Of a stretch of DNA of 43,144 nucleotides, positions 9,349 to 18,817 are shown in pieces. Below the pieces are notes generated by a model, which was not told the DNA's origin, made no database searches, and worked only from the letters and a program-made list of their open reading frames with translations. The position numbers were made by a program, and so were the translations under genes. The DNA comes from Stentor coeruleus (Eukaryota; Ciliophora; Heterotrichea; Heterotrichida; Stentoridae), in assembly GCA_001970955.1 (NCBI GenBank), contig MPUH01000616.1, forward strand, positions 1 through 43,144. The letters are read 5' to 3'. Position 1 is the stretch's first letter; each line of letters begins with the position of its first letter.

Positions 9349-10098
9349 TTTAAGAATATGGCGGTATGATTATGTTTTATGATAGGATTAGGGTTTGGAA
9401 AGTTATTTGAAGTTTTTTGTATAGTGGAATTGCTGATAAGAGGATTTATTAGAAGGTTTTTTGTATAGAAGGTGTTGATTTATATGATTAAATTTATATA
9501 AAGTTGAGGTATGAATATTGTGATGGGTGTTGTGGGAATTTAGGTTTAAAGAATTTTAAGGGAAGAATTTGGAAGCAGATAGAGTAGGAGATAGTATTAG
9601 AATAAGATAGGAAGGCTTAGGTAAGATAAATTTTTGCGGTTTTATAGTAAAAGTAATAAATAAACTTTTGGTTAGGCTGTGTCGTGATATTGCACTTTGT
9701 GAATTTTTGTTATGAAATTTTATAGGAAGCTTAGAATGATGGGTTTTTATGTAGTTGAAACTTTTTAGTGTTTATTCATAAAATCAAATATTAAAAGAAA
9801 ATTCATAAAAGTTTTCTTCAAAGTTTTCTTATGAGTTTTTCTAGGAAGCTTAATGCTATTTGGCTTTTGTGTACAACTTAATTCATCATTTCTTATAAAA
9901 ACCTAATCTTACCAACCCAAAATCTAAAACTCCACATTTACCCTTAGCACCTTCATCTAAATCAATTCGTAAAATCTTCCAAACTACTTCTTCAAAACTA
10001 TCTTATTTTCTCTCCTAATCCGAAACACACTAACCTCCATTCTTCTTTCCAAAAAGCCAAAGTTCTTTTCTGTTAAACCTCCAATTAATAATTCCTAA
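9349..10098. other. Intergenic region with opposite base skews
   Basis: 750 bp without a gene. The left part is G-rich and almost free of C: by eye 50 G against 2 C in 9361-9540. From about 9890 the sequence turns C-rich and G-poor up to the next start codon. The switch marks the change from 3' flank of one + gene to 5' flank of the next. Two imperfect copies of a segment containing taggaagctta lie near 9722 and 9841. Nothing else is seen. Confidence 0.6.
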
Positions 10099-11520
10099 AT
10101 GGACAGAGACATCTCTGACAGCTGCAGAGAAAAGGTAGAAACTGCAAAAACCTATATCGAACAAAAATATGCTAGAATCAAAGAAGAAGAAGAGCGTAAA
10201 CGGAACGACTGGGACGAATTCTATAAAAAACTAGGTGAAATGAATTTATCCACCCTAGAACAAGACATGATAAAGCAAGAAGTCCTTCACAAAGAAGCTG
10301 AACTCATGCGAAGAAGTCGTCAAAAAATGACAGTAAAGGATTTTGAACCAATTTCTATCATAGGAAAAGGCGCTTATGGTGAAGTACGTGTGTGTAGGGT
10401 TAAGGAAACTGGAGAAATAGTTGCTATGAAAAAGCTTAAAAAGTCTGAAATGAAAAGTAAAAACCAAGTCAAACATGTAAAAGCTGAAAGGGATATCCTT
10501 GCTAAAGCTAGCAATCCTTGGATTGTCGAATTAAAATATTCATTCCAAGACGCTGAATATTTATATTTATGTATGGAATACTTACCTGGTGGGGATTTAA
10601 TGACTTTACTTATGAAAAAGGATATTTTTTCAGAAAACGAAGCCAAGTTTTACGCTGCAGAAATTGTTTTAGCTATTGAGTCTGCCCATGTTTTGAATTA
10701 TATACATAGGGATTTAAAACCTGATAATGTTATTTTAGATAGCACTGGTCATGTTAAACTGTCAGATTTTGGTCTATGCAAGTTTGCGGAGATTATCCCT
10801 AATAGTATTAAGTTAAGAAGGAGTCAAGAAGATCCAAGTTTGCCCCAGCCTTCTTTGGTGACAATTTCATCTGATTTAAACAAATTACTTAAGCAGACAG
10901 ATAGACATAGTTACAAGAGAAATAGAGAACTTGCTTTTAGCACTGTAGGTACACCTGACTACATCGCTCCTGAAATTTTCAGCCAGCAAGGGTATAATGA
11001 AACTGTAGACTGGTGGAGTCTTGGGGTGATACTATTTGAAATGCTTATTGGTTATCCTCCTTTCTATTCTGAAGACCCATCAGTAACTTGTCAAAAAATC
11101 ATATCTTGGAAAAAAGTTCTAAGAATCCCTCCAGATCCTGTTATAAGCTCAGAAGCTATAGATTTAATATTAAAACTTATAAGAGACCCTGCTGATAGAC
11201 TTGGTAGTCAAGGTGTTGATGAAATCAAATCACATCCTTTTTTCAATAATATTGATTGGGAGAATATAAGAAATTCAAGAGCACCTTATGTTCCTGAAGT
11301 GAGAAGCGCAATAGATACTAGGCATTTTGATAAATTTGAAGAAAAAGAACCGTTCTTTGGTAAAAGCAGTGAGCCCAGCAGTGCGAAAAGAAGAGATATG
11401 GACTTTGTTGGGTATACTTATAAAAGGAGCACTCAGCGGAATAGCCTTGTTATCGCATTGCAAGAACTTGAAGCTTTGAAGGCTAGTGACCCTAACAGAC
11501 ATATTAAAAATACTTCTTAA
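10099..11520 (+). CDS. NDR-family AGC protein kinase
   Basis: 473 residues, one exon. Residues 1-80 form the helical N-terminal regulatory region that binds MOB proteins in NDR/LATS kinases. In the kinase domain: G-loop GKGAYG from G89, catalytic lysine K111, HRDLKPDN with D205, DFG 223-225. A basic, Ser-rich insert of about 45 residues lies between DFG and the activation segment, as in NDR kinases. S281 lies in FSTVGTPDYIAPE, equivalent to the NDR autophosphorylation site. The C-terminal hydrophobic motif FVGYTYKR carries T440, the site phosphorylated by MST/Hippo-type kinases. NDR kinases control morphogenesis, cortical organisation and division. All catalytic residues are present, so it should be active. 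Confidence 0.93.
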   Translation: MDRDISDSCREKVETAKTYIEQKYARIKEEEERKRNDWDEFYKKLGEMNLSTLEQDMIKQEVLHKEAELMRRSRQKMTVKDFEPISIIGKGAYGEVRVCRVKETGEIVAMKKLKKSEMKSKNQVKHVKAERDILAKASNPWIVELKYSFQDAEYLYLCMEYLPGGDLMTLLMKKDIFSENEAKFYAAEIVLAIESAHVLNYIHRDLKPDNVILDSTGHVKLSDFGLCKFAEIIPNSIKLRRSQEDPSLPQPSLVTISSDLNKLLKQTDRHSYKRNRELAFSTVGTPDYIAPEIFSQQGYNETVDWWSLGVILFEMLIGYPPFYSEDPSVTCQKIISWKKVLRIPPDPVISSEAIDLILKLIRDPADRLGSQGVDEIKSHPFFNNIDWENIRNSRAPYVPEVRSAIDTRHFDKFEEKEPFFGKSSEPSSAKRRDMDFVGYTYKRSTQRNSLVIALQELEALKASDPNRHIKNTS

Positions 11521-11864
11521 ATTAATATTTAAACTGTGAAATAGTTCATGTTATCATCCAACGCCTGCACTAGTTATATTTATTTTCCTAATCCTATTTA
11601 TTATTCAACTTATCTATATTTCCTTTATAAAATTCCTTTCAATTTATAACTTCGCTTCCTCTACTACAATCTCATTATATACAAACCATATAATCCTAAC
11701 AACATATTATTTTCATAACTACATAAAACCCATAAAACCATAACATCCTCTACTACAATCTCATTATATACAAACCATATAATCCTAACAACATATTATT
11801 TTCATAACTACATAAAACCCATAAAACCATAAAACTTTTATCCTTAAACAATCTATTAAAATTT
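11521..11864. other. Convergent intergenic region with 89-bp tandem repeat
   Basis: 344 bp between the 3' ends of the NDR kinase (+) and the minus-strand kinase-tail gene. Most of it is two perfect copies of an AT/C-rich unit. The C-rich + strand fits the 3' flank of the minus-strand gene. No gene is seen. Confidence 0.6.
11657..11832. repeat. Tandem duplication, period 89 bp
   Basis: The segment beginning tcctctactacaatctcatt at 11657 recurs at 11746, with about 87 identical bases. There is no N between the copies, so unlike the other repeats in this window it may be a genuine recent duplication. Confidence 0.8.
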
Positions 11865-12323
11865 TCAAAAAATTCTATTCTTCCCAACTTCTCTATACTT
11901 AGCAGCACAATTTTTATGACTCTTCAAGCATGTAGACAAACACACAACACAACGAGAAAAATCGCATTTTTCACAGTAAAAAAATATCGTCGAATTATCC
12001 TTACGCGTGCATCCATTCCCACATTTACATATCAAATCATATTCCTCCCCAATATAACATGGACTACCACAATGAAATTTTCCTTTACAAATTGAACAAT
12101 ATGCTCTAAAACAATTTTCACATTGATAATAATTTTTTAGGTTAGATAAATGCATTTTTATCCCACATAAGCAAAAAAACATTAAAGGAATTCTTAAATT
12201 ATTTGTCGGTGTTATGCATTCTTCTGATATTTTAAACCCTATACATAAATGGCAATTATAAGTTTCTTCAAAATAAAGTTTGCAATTATCACAATATGTA
12301 TGAATACATTTAAGGTTTTTAGA
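11865..12323 (-). pseudogene. Cys-rich tail cut off by an in-frame TAA
   Basis: This stretch continues the frame of the kinase at 12324-13301 after a single TAA (12324-12326). It keeps the whole Cys/His tail seen in the two intact minus-strand paralogues: CIHTYCDNC, CHLCIGF, the IBR-like CSICKGKFHCGSPC, and a final C-rich cluster ending SHKNC. No 15- or 16-nt intron removes the stop. No other stop or frameshift is present in 152 codons, so decay is recent, or the stop is read through, or it is a sequence error. The segment has no good start codon of its own; the Met at 12182 would give only a fragment. Confidence 0.6.
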
Positions 12324-13301
12324 TTATTTTTGTGTTTTACAATAGTTACAAGATACAATTAATGATTCCTCGCATTCATTACAATAAAAAGTTGAACTGC
12401 AAGATAAATGATAAAAACTATAGCATGAGTTACAGTATGAATAATTAGAAGAGCATGATTGCAGACATACGCTGCAAAGTGGGTATTTTATTATATTTAA
12501 AAATTGGGATTTTAGTTCTATGAAATCTGGTCTTTGTTCAGAATTTATAGTTAGCATAATTGAAACTACACTTCTTATCTTATAATTCTTTATCATACTA
12601 AGTTTATTTTTCAATAATCCATCCAAATTCTTAAGCTCACAAAATTTTTCAGTAATCATCTCCAATGTAGCCATAAACAAAAACACTAAACCTAAAGAAT
12701 AAACATCAGATTTAAAAGGATTATGCGTAATATACAGACTTTCAATTTTCTTCAAAAATTTCTCATATCCTTCTCTAAGTTCTGGACTTAAATAAAAATT
12801 TGATCCTTGAATAGTAAATCTATTCCTATCAAGATTCATAGTCGAACTTCCAAAATCCCCAATTTTAAACTCAGTATCGCTGACTATAAAAATATTCTCA
12901 GGTTTTATGTCTCTATGTGATATGTTTTTTGATTGTAAATGACTAAAAAGTGAGATGAAATTCGAAAAGTGAAAGAACAACTCTTTGTTTTTAAAATAAT
13001 TTTGATTTTCCCCTCTTTTGATTAGATATTGATTAAGATTTCCTTTTTCACAAAATTCTGTGATGATTTCTAATGTATGTGTTTTATCTGTAGAGGTCAG
13101 CTTGGAGTCGTAGTATTTTAAGCATGATGGAAATCCGTTTATATATTTCAATGCATCAACTTCTTGTTGAAAAGCTTTCAATTTGGAATTACTCGTGGTT
13201 GTGAGGATTTTTTTACAAAGGTATTTGTTATGAGTTTCATCAAAATACTTATAAACTTCGCAATTCCCGTTTTTCCTATCGATCTTGTATATACTTTCCA
13301 T
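12324..13301 (-). CDS. Kinase of the kinase/Cys-rich-tail family, stop-truncated
   Basis: 325 residues to a TAA. The protein kinase domain spans about 1-265: lysine in LCKKI (K30 or K31), HRDIKPEN with D131, DFG 149-151, and SPE 172-174 in place of APE. The Gly-rich loop is degenerate. A first zinc cluster follows: CSVCLQSC, YCNSCYSFYHLSC, YCNECEESLIVSCNYC. The frame then meets TAA, where the paralogues continue through another 150 residues of Cys-rich tail (still present downstream). The kinase subclass is not clear; HRDIKPENIFI and KIGDFG resemble NEK-like and other unclassified kinases. Its start codon lies 61 bp from the stop of the cathepsin gene, on the same strand. Confidence 0.75.
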   Translation of the reverse strand: MESIYKIDRKNGNCEVYKYFDETHNKYLCKKILTTTSNSKLKAFQQEVDALKYINGFPSCLKYYDSKLTSTDKTHTLEIITEFCEKGNLNQYLIKRGENQNYFKNKELFFHFSNFISLFSHLQSKNISHRDIKPENIFIVSDTEFKIGDFGSSTMNLDRNRFTIQGSNFYLSPELREGYEKFLKKIESLYITHNPFKSDVYSLGLVFLFMATLEMITEKFCELKNLDGLLKNKLSMIKNYKIRSVVSIMLTINSEQRPDFIELKSQFLNIIKYPLCSVCLQSCSSNYSYCNSCYSFYHLSCSSTFYCNECEESLIVSCNYCKTQK

Positions 13302-13362
13302 TTATAGATATATTGTATTTGATTAGAAAATTTAGTCATTTCTTATAACTAACTAACTATAA

Positions 13363-14271
13363 TTATTGTGGTGGTAGGATAGCTCTGCCAGCATAAGCGA
13401 GACTATCAATTCCACATTGCCCGAAAGCGATGTAAAAGTAACCTTCATATCCCCATCCAGTTCCCCAACTGTTTGCACAAGTCCAGTATTCAACATTTCC
13501 AGAGACCCCCCATCCAACAATTTTAACTGCATGTCCACCAAGAAGTCCTCCATAAGTATGCACATAAATACCTGAAGAATAACTTAAAAAGTCTTCATAA
13601 ACTTCAAATCCAGTTTCAACTGGTCCTTCAGTAAACAAAGCAACCTTAATACTTTGAGGTCCTCTAAAAGCTTGAACATTAGCAGCCTTATATAAAACCA
13701 TCTCTGACCCATCATCACAAGTATTCATACATTGTGAGTCACTAGCAGTATAATTAACACAATTGTAACTAGGAATTCCTTTCCTCATAAAATTCCAAGC
13801 TTCACCCAAATATCCACCATCACATCCGTAATTCTTAGCATCACATGAAACTAAATACTGAGGTGAAAGTACAACATGAACATTACCTTGAGAAGCAATA
13901 CAAACTCTTTCACTAAGAGTTTCAGCTGCAGCAAAAGCCCAACATGAGCCACATTGACCTTGATCTAAAATTGGGATTTCACAGCCATAGAAATTCCATC
14001 TGGTATCAAAGAACCAAGGTAAATTTCTTGGGGCTTGTAAGATTTCAGCATCAGGGTATAAGGATTCTGATGTAAAAGATAAGGTTGCGAATTTTTTGGC
14101 TTCACCTTTGGTCATGCCCTTAACCCATTTACTTGAAGCGACCCAGAGATTTTGAACAGTGTTGATGTATTCAATTGCTGAATCTGGGACTACTTCTTTT
14201 TGGTCTTCGGTAAGGATTGAAGGACCAGCAAAGACTAAAGAAACTAGCGCTAATGTCAGAAAAGCTTTCAT
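13363..14271 (-). CDS. Cathepsin B-like cysteine protease precursor
   Basis: 302 residues. There is a signal peptide at about 1-16 (MKAFLTLALVSLVFAG), a short propeptide, and a mature papain-fold domain from about residue 84. The catalytic triad is visible: C110 in QGQCGSCWAF, H247 in GGHAVKIVGWG and N267 in CANSWGTGWG, with the oxyanion Gln Q104 or Q106. CDGGYLGEAW and the overall layout match cathepsin B (C1A), but the segment where the occluding loop would lie (about 170-190) is short and lacks the His-His pair, so it would act as an endopeptidase rather than a dipeptidyl carboxypeptidase. It is likely a lysosomal or food-vacuole enzyme. Confidence 0.92.
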   Translation of the reverse strand: MKAFLTLALVSLVFAGPSILTEDQKEVVPDSAIEYINTVQNLWVASSKWVKGMTKGEAKKFATLSFTSESLYPDAEILQAPRNLPWFFDTRWNFYGCEIPILDQGQCGSCWAFAAAETLSERVCIASQGNVHVVLSPQYLVSCDAKNYGCDGGYLGEAWNFMRKGIPSYNCVNYTASDSQCMNTCDDGSEMVLYKAANVQAFRGPQSIKVALFTEGPVETGFEVYEDFLSYSSGIYVHTYGGLLGGHAVKIVGWGVSGNVEYWTCANSWGTGWGYEGYFYIAFGQCGIDSLAYAGRAILPPQ

Positions 14272-15188
14272 TTATATTAGTCAACAAAATATTGAAGACC
14301 ATTAAAAATGTTTGAGGGATTTGAATAGGGTGGGTAGAGGTTTGGGAAGGGTTTTAGAGTGAAAGGAAGATTTTCTGATGATTTGGAGGATTTTTGTTGG
14401 GATTTTAGTTTGTGAGGATGCAGGAAGTTTATAGATAGGGATTTTAGGGATGAGGTTTTTTTTTTGATAGTGGGAAATACATATAAGTTAAAAGATTTTT
14501 ATAGTTCTGATTTGGTATTTTTATATATCTGTCATTTTTTCTTATGAGTATTTAGAAATATTTTTTACTATAATTAGTTAAGATTATGCGAAAATAGTAT
14601 GAAAAAGTAACAATATCATATAATTTAAAATACTTTTCTAGTTCTGATTGGTAATTTATATATTTCTGGCATTTTATCCTAAGATTACTTATAATCCCAT
14701 AATTTTCTCTACAGCAATATATCGATCATCCCAAATCTTAGTTTTTATTATAGGCTTGATAACAATATTTTATGCTAATCAACTTGGAAAATTATTAAAT
14801 CAAGTATAAATACTAGATGAAATATATAATTATTCGATAAAAAGATTTTGTTTAGATAAATGATAAAATTTTCACACTTATTTCTATATAAATTAATATT
14901 TTATTTTCCCATTCAATTCTATGAGTGAGGGTAACTAATAAAACCTCTTGATTGGATTAGGAATTTATTAACAAACTTTTATAAATTATATATTTTTCCT
15001 TATATATTTCCTTATATTTAATCTGTTATCTAAAGTCGATTTATAATTTTAAGCATATTCAATATTAGAACTAGTTTTAGGAATGGATTTTTAATTAAAA
15101 ACAAGTTTTATTCAACTAAATGACTTTTAATAGAAAAACTAAATCTTAAATCATCATATTTTAGGTTAAAACTTTTAAAAAAGCTTTA
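14272..15188. other. Intergenic region
   Basis: 917 bp without a gene. The part next to the cathepsin start (14290-14470) is strongly G-rich on +, which is C-rich on the sense strand of the minus gene. Two imperfect copies of a stretch containing tagttctgattgg lie near 14513 and 14639. The last 100 bp resemble the 3' flank of the paralogue at 17405. No coding signal is seen. Confidence 0.5.
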
Positions 15189-16640
15189 CTAAGCAGAATT
15201 AGCAAAGCAAGTTGTTTGAGAGTTTAGCATACAGCTTATATGACTTGTATTAGAATCAAGACATACACAGCAATTTCCAAGATAAACTAATTTTTTAGAT
15301 GATGCATTTTCAAAGCAGTTTTGGCAGAAGTAAAAAATATCATCCCATATATCTTTAACACAAATTGTCCCGCATTTACAAAATATGTGGTTAGGAGTTT
15401 TTGGACCTAATTCGTTATGACAATGAATTTGTTTGCAGTTTTTACAGTAGGATATGTTGCATTTACCACAAAAATAGCATTCACCATCTCCATACAACTC
15501 CAGCATATTCTTGCAGTAAAAGCAAGCATAACTCGAGGGTTTTAATTGTATTTGGCTTTTAAATCCATCTAATATCATAAACCCTATACAATATTTGCAC
15601 TCTATATACCGCATTTCACGAGTTTTACAATATTCGCAAACTTGATGCCCATTCATACAATTTAACGATGCAGTTAATTGTACTCCACATGATTCACATT
15701 TTGTTAAAAGCACTTGTTCACAACCAGGGCATTTTATGTTGTTTTTGCAATGTTTATGATAAACAAAATTGCAGTCTTTACAAAAAAAAATTTCCTTTAT
15801 TACAGAATTATGGCATTCATTACAGCAGACATCATCTTTGAGATTTTGGAAAAATTCTTTGAGTAATATAAAATCAGGTCTTGAATTTGATTCTTGTTGT
15901 AGCATAACTGAAATTAATGATTTTATTTTTGGGTTTGATATTTTTTCAATTTTTTCACTCATATCGGATAATTTGAAACGTTCATTCCAGTAACTATCTT
16001 TTATAGAATTAAAAGTAGCCATGTATAAAAAAACCATTCCTAAAGAAAATACATCTGATTTAAAAGGATCATGTTTTACATAAATATTATGAGAAGTATA
16101 ACTTCTCATATATCCTTCATATAATGCTGGGCTTAAGTAATTTGGAGTTCCTTGTATTGTAAATATTTCTCTTTCAAGTTGATCTGTTGCACATCCAAAA
16201 TCTCCAATTTTTAATTTATTATCATTAGTGACAAAAATATTTTCAAGTTTAATATCTCTGTGAGCGATTTTATGTTTTTGAAGGATACTAAAATAGTTTA
16301 TTAAAGTTTCAAAATAGGTAAAAAGCTCAGAGTTAGTAAATGGATTTCTATTCATTTTTCTTTCTTTCAGCATATTATCTAAATCTCCTTTTTCGCAATA
16401 TTCTGTAATAATTTTTAGTTCATATAAATTATTCTTATTTTTTGTTATTGAGGAATCATAGTATTTAATGCAGCATTCACAATCTTGAACTAATTTAAGG
16501 CTTTCAATTTCTTGCATTTTTAATTCTAACATTCCTTCATTTAGGTCTAACAAAGTTTTCTCAATAGCATATTTTCCTTTTGGCTTGTACCAAAACTTTT
16601 TAACTAGTGTTTCCTTGGTCTTTCTAATAATTTCACTCAT
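15189..16640 (-). CDS. Kinase/Cys-rich-tail protein, probable pseudokinase
   Basis: 483 residues, one exon. The kinase domain spans about 10-270. HRDIKLEN (D129) and DFG (147-149) are present, but the beta-3 lysine position reads AIEK (A25-K28) where the sister gene has AVKK, so the ATP-binding Lys is Glu. The Pro of HRDIKPEN is Leu, and SPE is SPA, losing the APE glutamate. These changes suggest weak or no catalysis. From about 275 the tail has clustered Cys/His: CNECHNSV, CKDCNFVYHKHC, CPGCEQ, CEYCKTREMRY, CFYC, CYFCGKC, YCKNCKQIHCH and a final C-rich block ending HISC. Spacing is IBR/RING-like, which would suggest ubiquitin-related or scaffold roles; this is inference. It is a tandem paralogue of the gene at 17405, duplicated with its flanks. 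Confidence 0.82.
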   Translation of the reverse strand: MSEIIRKTKETLVKKFWYKPKGKYAIEKTLLDLNEGMLELKMQEIESLKLVQDCECCIKYYDSSITKNKNNLYELKIITEYCEKGDLDNMLKERKMNRNPFTNSELFTYFETLINYFSILQKHKIAHRDIKLENIFVTNDNKLKIGDFGCATDQLEREIFTIQGTPNYLSPALYEGYMRSYTSHNIYVKHDPFKSDVFSLGMVFLYMATFNSIKDSYWNERFKLSDMSEKIEKISNPKIKSLISVMLQQESNSRPDFILLKEFFQNLKDDVCCNECHNSVIKEIFFCKDCNFVYHKHCKNNIKCPGCEQVLLTKCESCGVQLTASLNCMNGHQVCEYCKTREMRYIECKYCIGFMILDGFKSQIQLKPSSYACFYCKNMLELYGDGECYFCGKCNISYCKNCKQIHCHNELGPKTPNHIFCKCGTICVKDIWDDIFYFCQNCFENASSKKLVYLGNCCVCLDSNTSHISCMLNSQTTCFANSA

Positions 16641-17404
16641 ATATAATAATAAACAACTCTTCCAACTTTAAAAATGTCTATAAATTTATATAGCTTTATT
16701 CATATAAGAGTTTATAATAATCCATTAAGTATTTATCTTCTTTATTATTCATATGAGAACTATAAAACCCTTTATATGAATATAATTTATAATAATCAAG
16801 CACTTTTTCCAAGTTAAAATATTTTTATTACCCAATATAGCTTATTTACCTTTAAAAAAAAATATGAACCCTTAGGAATATCATGATTTATATGAAAATT
16901 TCAAAAGTACCAGATAAGATAGAGAAATATATTGAGTAAAAACTTTATGATACTGATATGAATCAGTTTACTTGAATTCTCATCCAAAGACAAATAAAAT
17001 TTATAGACTTATATTTGATATACCGCCGAATTTTTAATTATTTTTAGATTTTAAAGATCTTATATTGAATTATAATTATATCAATGACCTGGAAATTAAA
17101 CTAAGTATCATATTACAAAAATTCTTATAAATAGAATGTTATAAAATCAACTACAAATTTAGTTTTGTTAATTTAAATATTTTCCAAAAGTATAAATAAA
17201 TTTTCTTTAGGATTTTATGTAGTGTATCCTATATATTATTATGTTTAATTTTTGAGGTTACTTAAGCGAAGTTCTTATCTGGAACTTACATTTTTTTTCT
17301 TTAACCCATATGCAAAAGAAATATTGATGACTAAATCACTTAAGTAAACAAATTTAAACTATCATGTGTGTTAAAACTTTAAAAGAAATCCTAACTAAGC
17401 AGAC
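16641..17404. other. Intergenic region, duplicated flank
   Basis: 764 bp without a gene. The part near 16800-17090 matches 19040-19310 in order and orientation (shared blocks around tttttccaag, gagaaatatattgag, and the ttatattgaattataatt / ttatgttgagttataatt pair). The last 150 bp match the 3' flank of the other copy. It is therefore part of the segmental duplication that produced the two minus-strand kinase genes. Confidence 0.55.
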
Positions 17405-18817
17405 CTAATAAAAGCATCTTTCTTGATGGTTTAGCAAACAGCTTATATGACTTTTATTATAATCAAGACATACACAACAATTTCCAGGATAAACTAATTC
17501 TTTTAAGAATACTTTTTCGTAGCAATTTTGGCAAAAGTAAAAAATATCATCCCATATATTTTTAATGCAAATTGTCCCGCAATTACAAGATAATTGGCTA
17601 GGGTATCTATAACCAAATTTGTCATAATAATGATTTTGTTTGCAGTTTTTGCAGTAGGATAATTTACATAAATTACAGAAATAGCATTCACTATCTCCAT
17701 ATGATTCAAGTCTATTATGACAGCAAACACACTTATACTTTAAATTCTTTGATTTTTCTTGACTTTGAAACTTATCTGATATCATAAACCCTAAACAATA
17801 TTTGCACTCTATATACCGCATTTCACGAAATTTACAATATTCACAAACTTGATGCCCATTCATACAATTTAACGATGCAAGTAATTGTACTCCACATGAT
17901 TCACATTTTGTAAAAAACACTTGTTTGCAACCAGGACATTCTATGTTTATTATGCAAATTTTATGAAAAATCAAATTGCAGTTTTTACAAAAAAAACTTT
18001 CCTTGTTTACAGAATTATGACATAAATTACAACAGATATCATCTTTGAGGCTTTGGAAAAATTCTTCAAGTGATATAAAATCAGGTCTTGAATTTGGTCC
18101 TTTTTTTAACATAACTGAAATTAATGATTTTATTCTTGAGTTGGATATGCCTTTACGTGTTTCTTTGATTTTGGATATTGGGATATAGGTTTGTAAAGTA
18201 GCCATGCATAAAAAAACCAATCCTAAAGAGTAAACATCTGATTTAAAAGGATTATGCTTTAAATAAGCGATCTTATCTTCATTAACAAATGCTATTAATA
18301 ATTCTGGGCTAAAGAAGACCTTAGTTCCTTGTATTGTAAATAATTCTCTTTCAAATTGGTCTGTTGCACATCCAAAATCCCCTATTTTTAATTTGTAATC
18401 ATTTGTGACAAAAATATTTTCAGGTTTGATATCTCTGTGAGCTATTTTACGTTTTTGAAGGATACTAAAATAACTTATTAAAGATTCAAAATATCTAAAA
18501 AGTTCAGAGCTAGTAAATGGATTTCCATTCCTTTTTCTTTCTTTCAGCATATCATTTAAATCTCCTCGCTCACAATATTCTGTAATAATTGTTAAGCTAT
18601 AATAATTTTGATTTTCTTTTAAGAAACCATAGTATTTGATGCAACATTCACAATTTTGCACTGACTTAAGATTTTCTATTTCTTGCATTTTTAATTTAAA
18701 CTTTCTTTCAGTTAGGTTAGATATAGTTTTCTTGACAGCGAATATACTTTCTGGCTCATACCAAAATTTTTTAATCTCAGTATTCCCTAATTTCCATATG
18801 GTTTGCTCTTTTTCCAT
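17405..18817 (-). CDS. Kinase/Cys-rich-tail protein
   Basis: 470 residues, one exon. The kinase domain keeps its key residues: AVKK (K29 or K30), HRDIKPEN with D129, DFG 147-149 and SPE 170-172, so it should be active. The Cys/His tail from about 262 has the same order as its tandem sister at 15189: CNLCHNSV, CKNCNLIFHKIC, CPGCKQ, CESCGVQ, CEYCKFREMRY, CVCC, CYFCNLC, YCKNCKQNH, CNCGTIC, CQNC, CCVCLD, HISC. The last codons differ from the sister by an indel that brings the stop three to four codons earlier. The start is the first Met of the open frame and aligns with the sister gene's start. Confidence 0.85.
   Translation of the reverse strand: MEKEQTIWKLGNTEIKKFWYEPESIFAVKKTISNLTERKFKLKMQEIENLKSVQNCECCIKYYGFLKENQNYYSLTIITEYCERGDLNDMLKERKRNGNPFTSSELFRYFESLISYFSILQKRKIAHRDIKPENIFVTNDYKLKIGDFGCATDQFERELFTIQGTKVFFSPELLIAFVNEDKIAYLKHNPFKSDVYSLGLVFLCMATLQTYIPISKIKETRKGISNSRIKSLISVMLKKGPNSRPDFISLEEFFQSLKDDICCNLCHNSVNKESFFCKNCNLIFHKICIINIECPGCKQVFFTKCESCGVQLLASLNCMNGHQVCEYCKFREMRYIECKYCLGFMISDKFQSQEKSKNLKYKCVCCHNRLESYGDSECYFCNLCKLSYCKNCKQNHYYDKFGYRYPSQLSCNCGTICIKNIWDDIFYFCQNCYEKVFLKELVYPGNCCVCLDYNKSHISCLLNHQERCFY

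Noticed and set aside
9700..9890. Mobile element remnant from two similar blocks with taggaagctta
   Set aside because: The blocks are short and imperfect, with no terminal inverted repeats, target-site duplication or transposase frame.
10374..10646. 90-codon minus-strand frame inside the NDR kinase gene
   Set aside because: It lies wholly within conserved kinase coding sequence on the other strand; its Ser/Phe-rich product is a typical antisense shadow.
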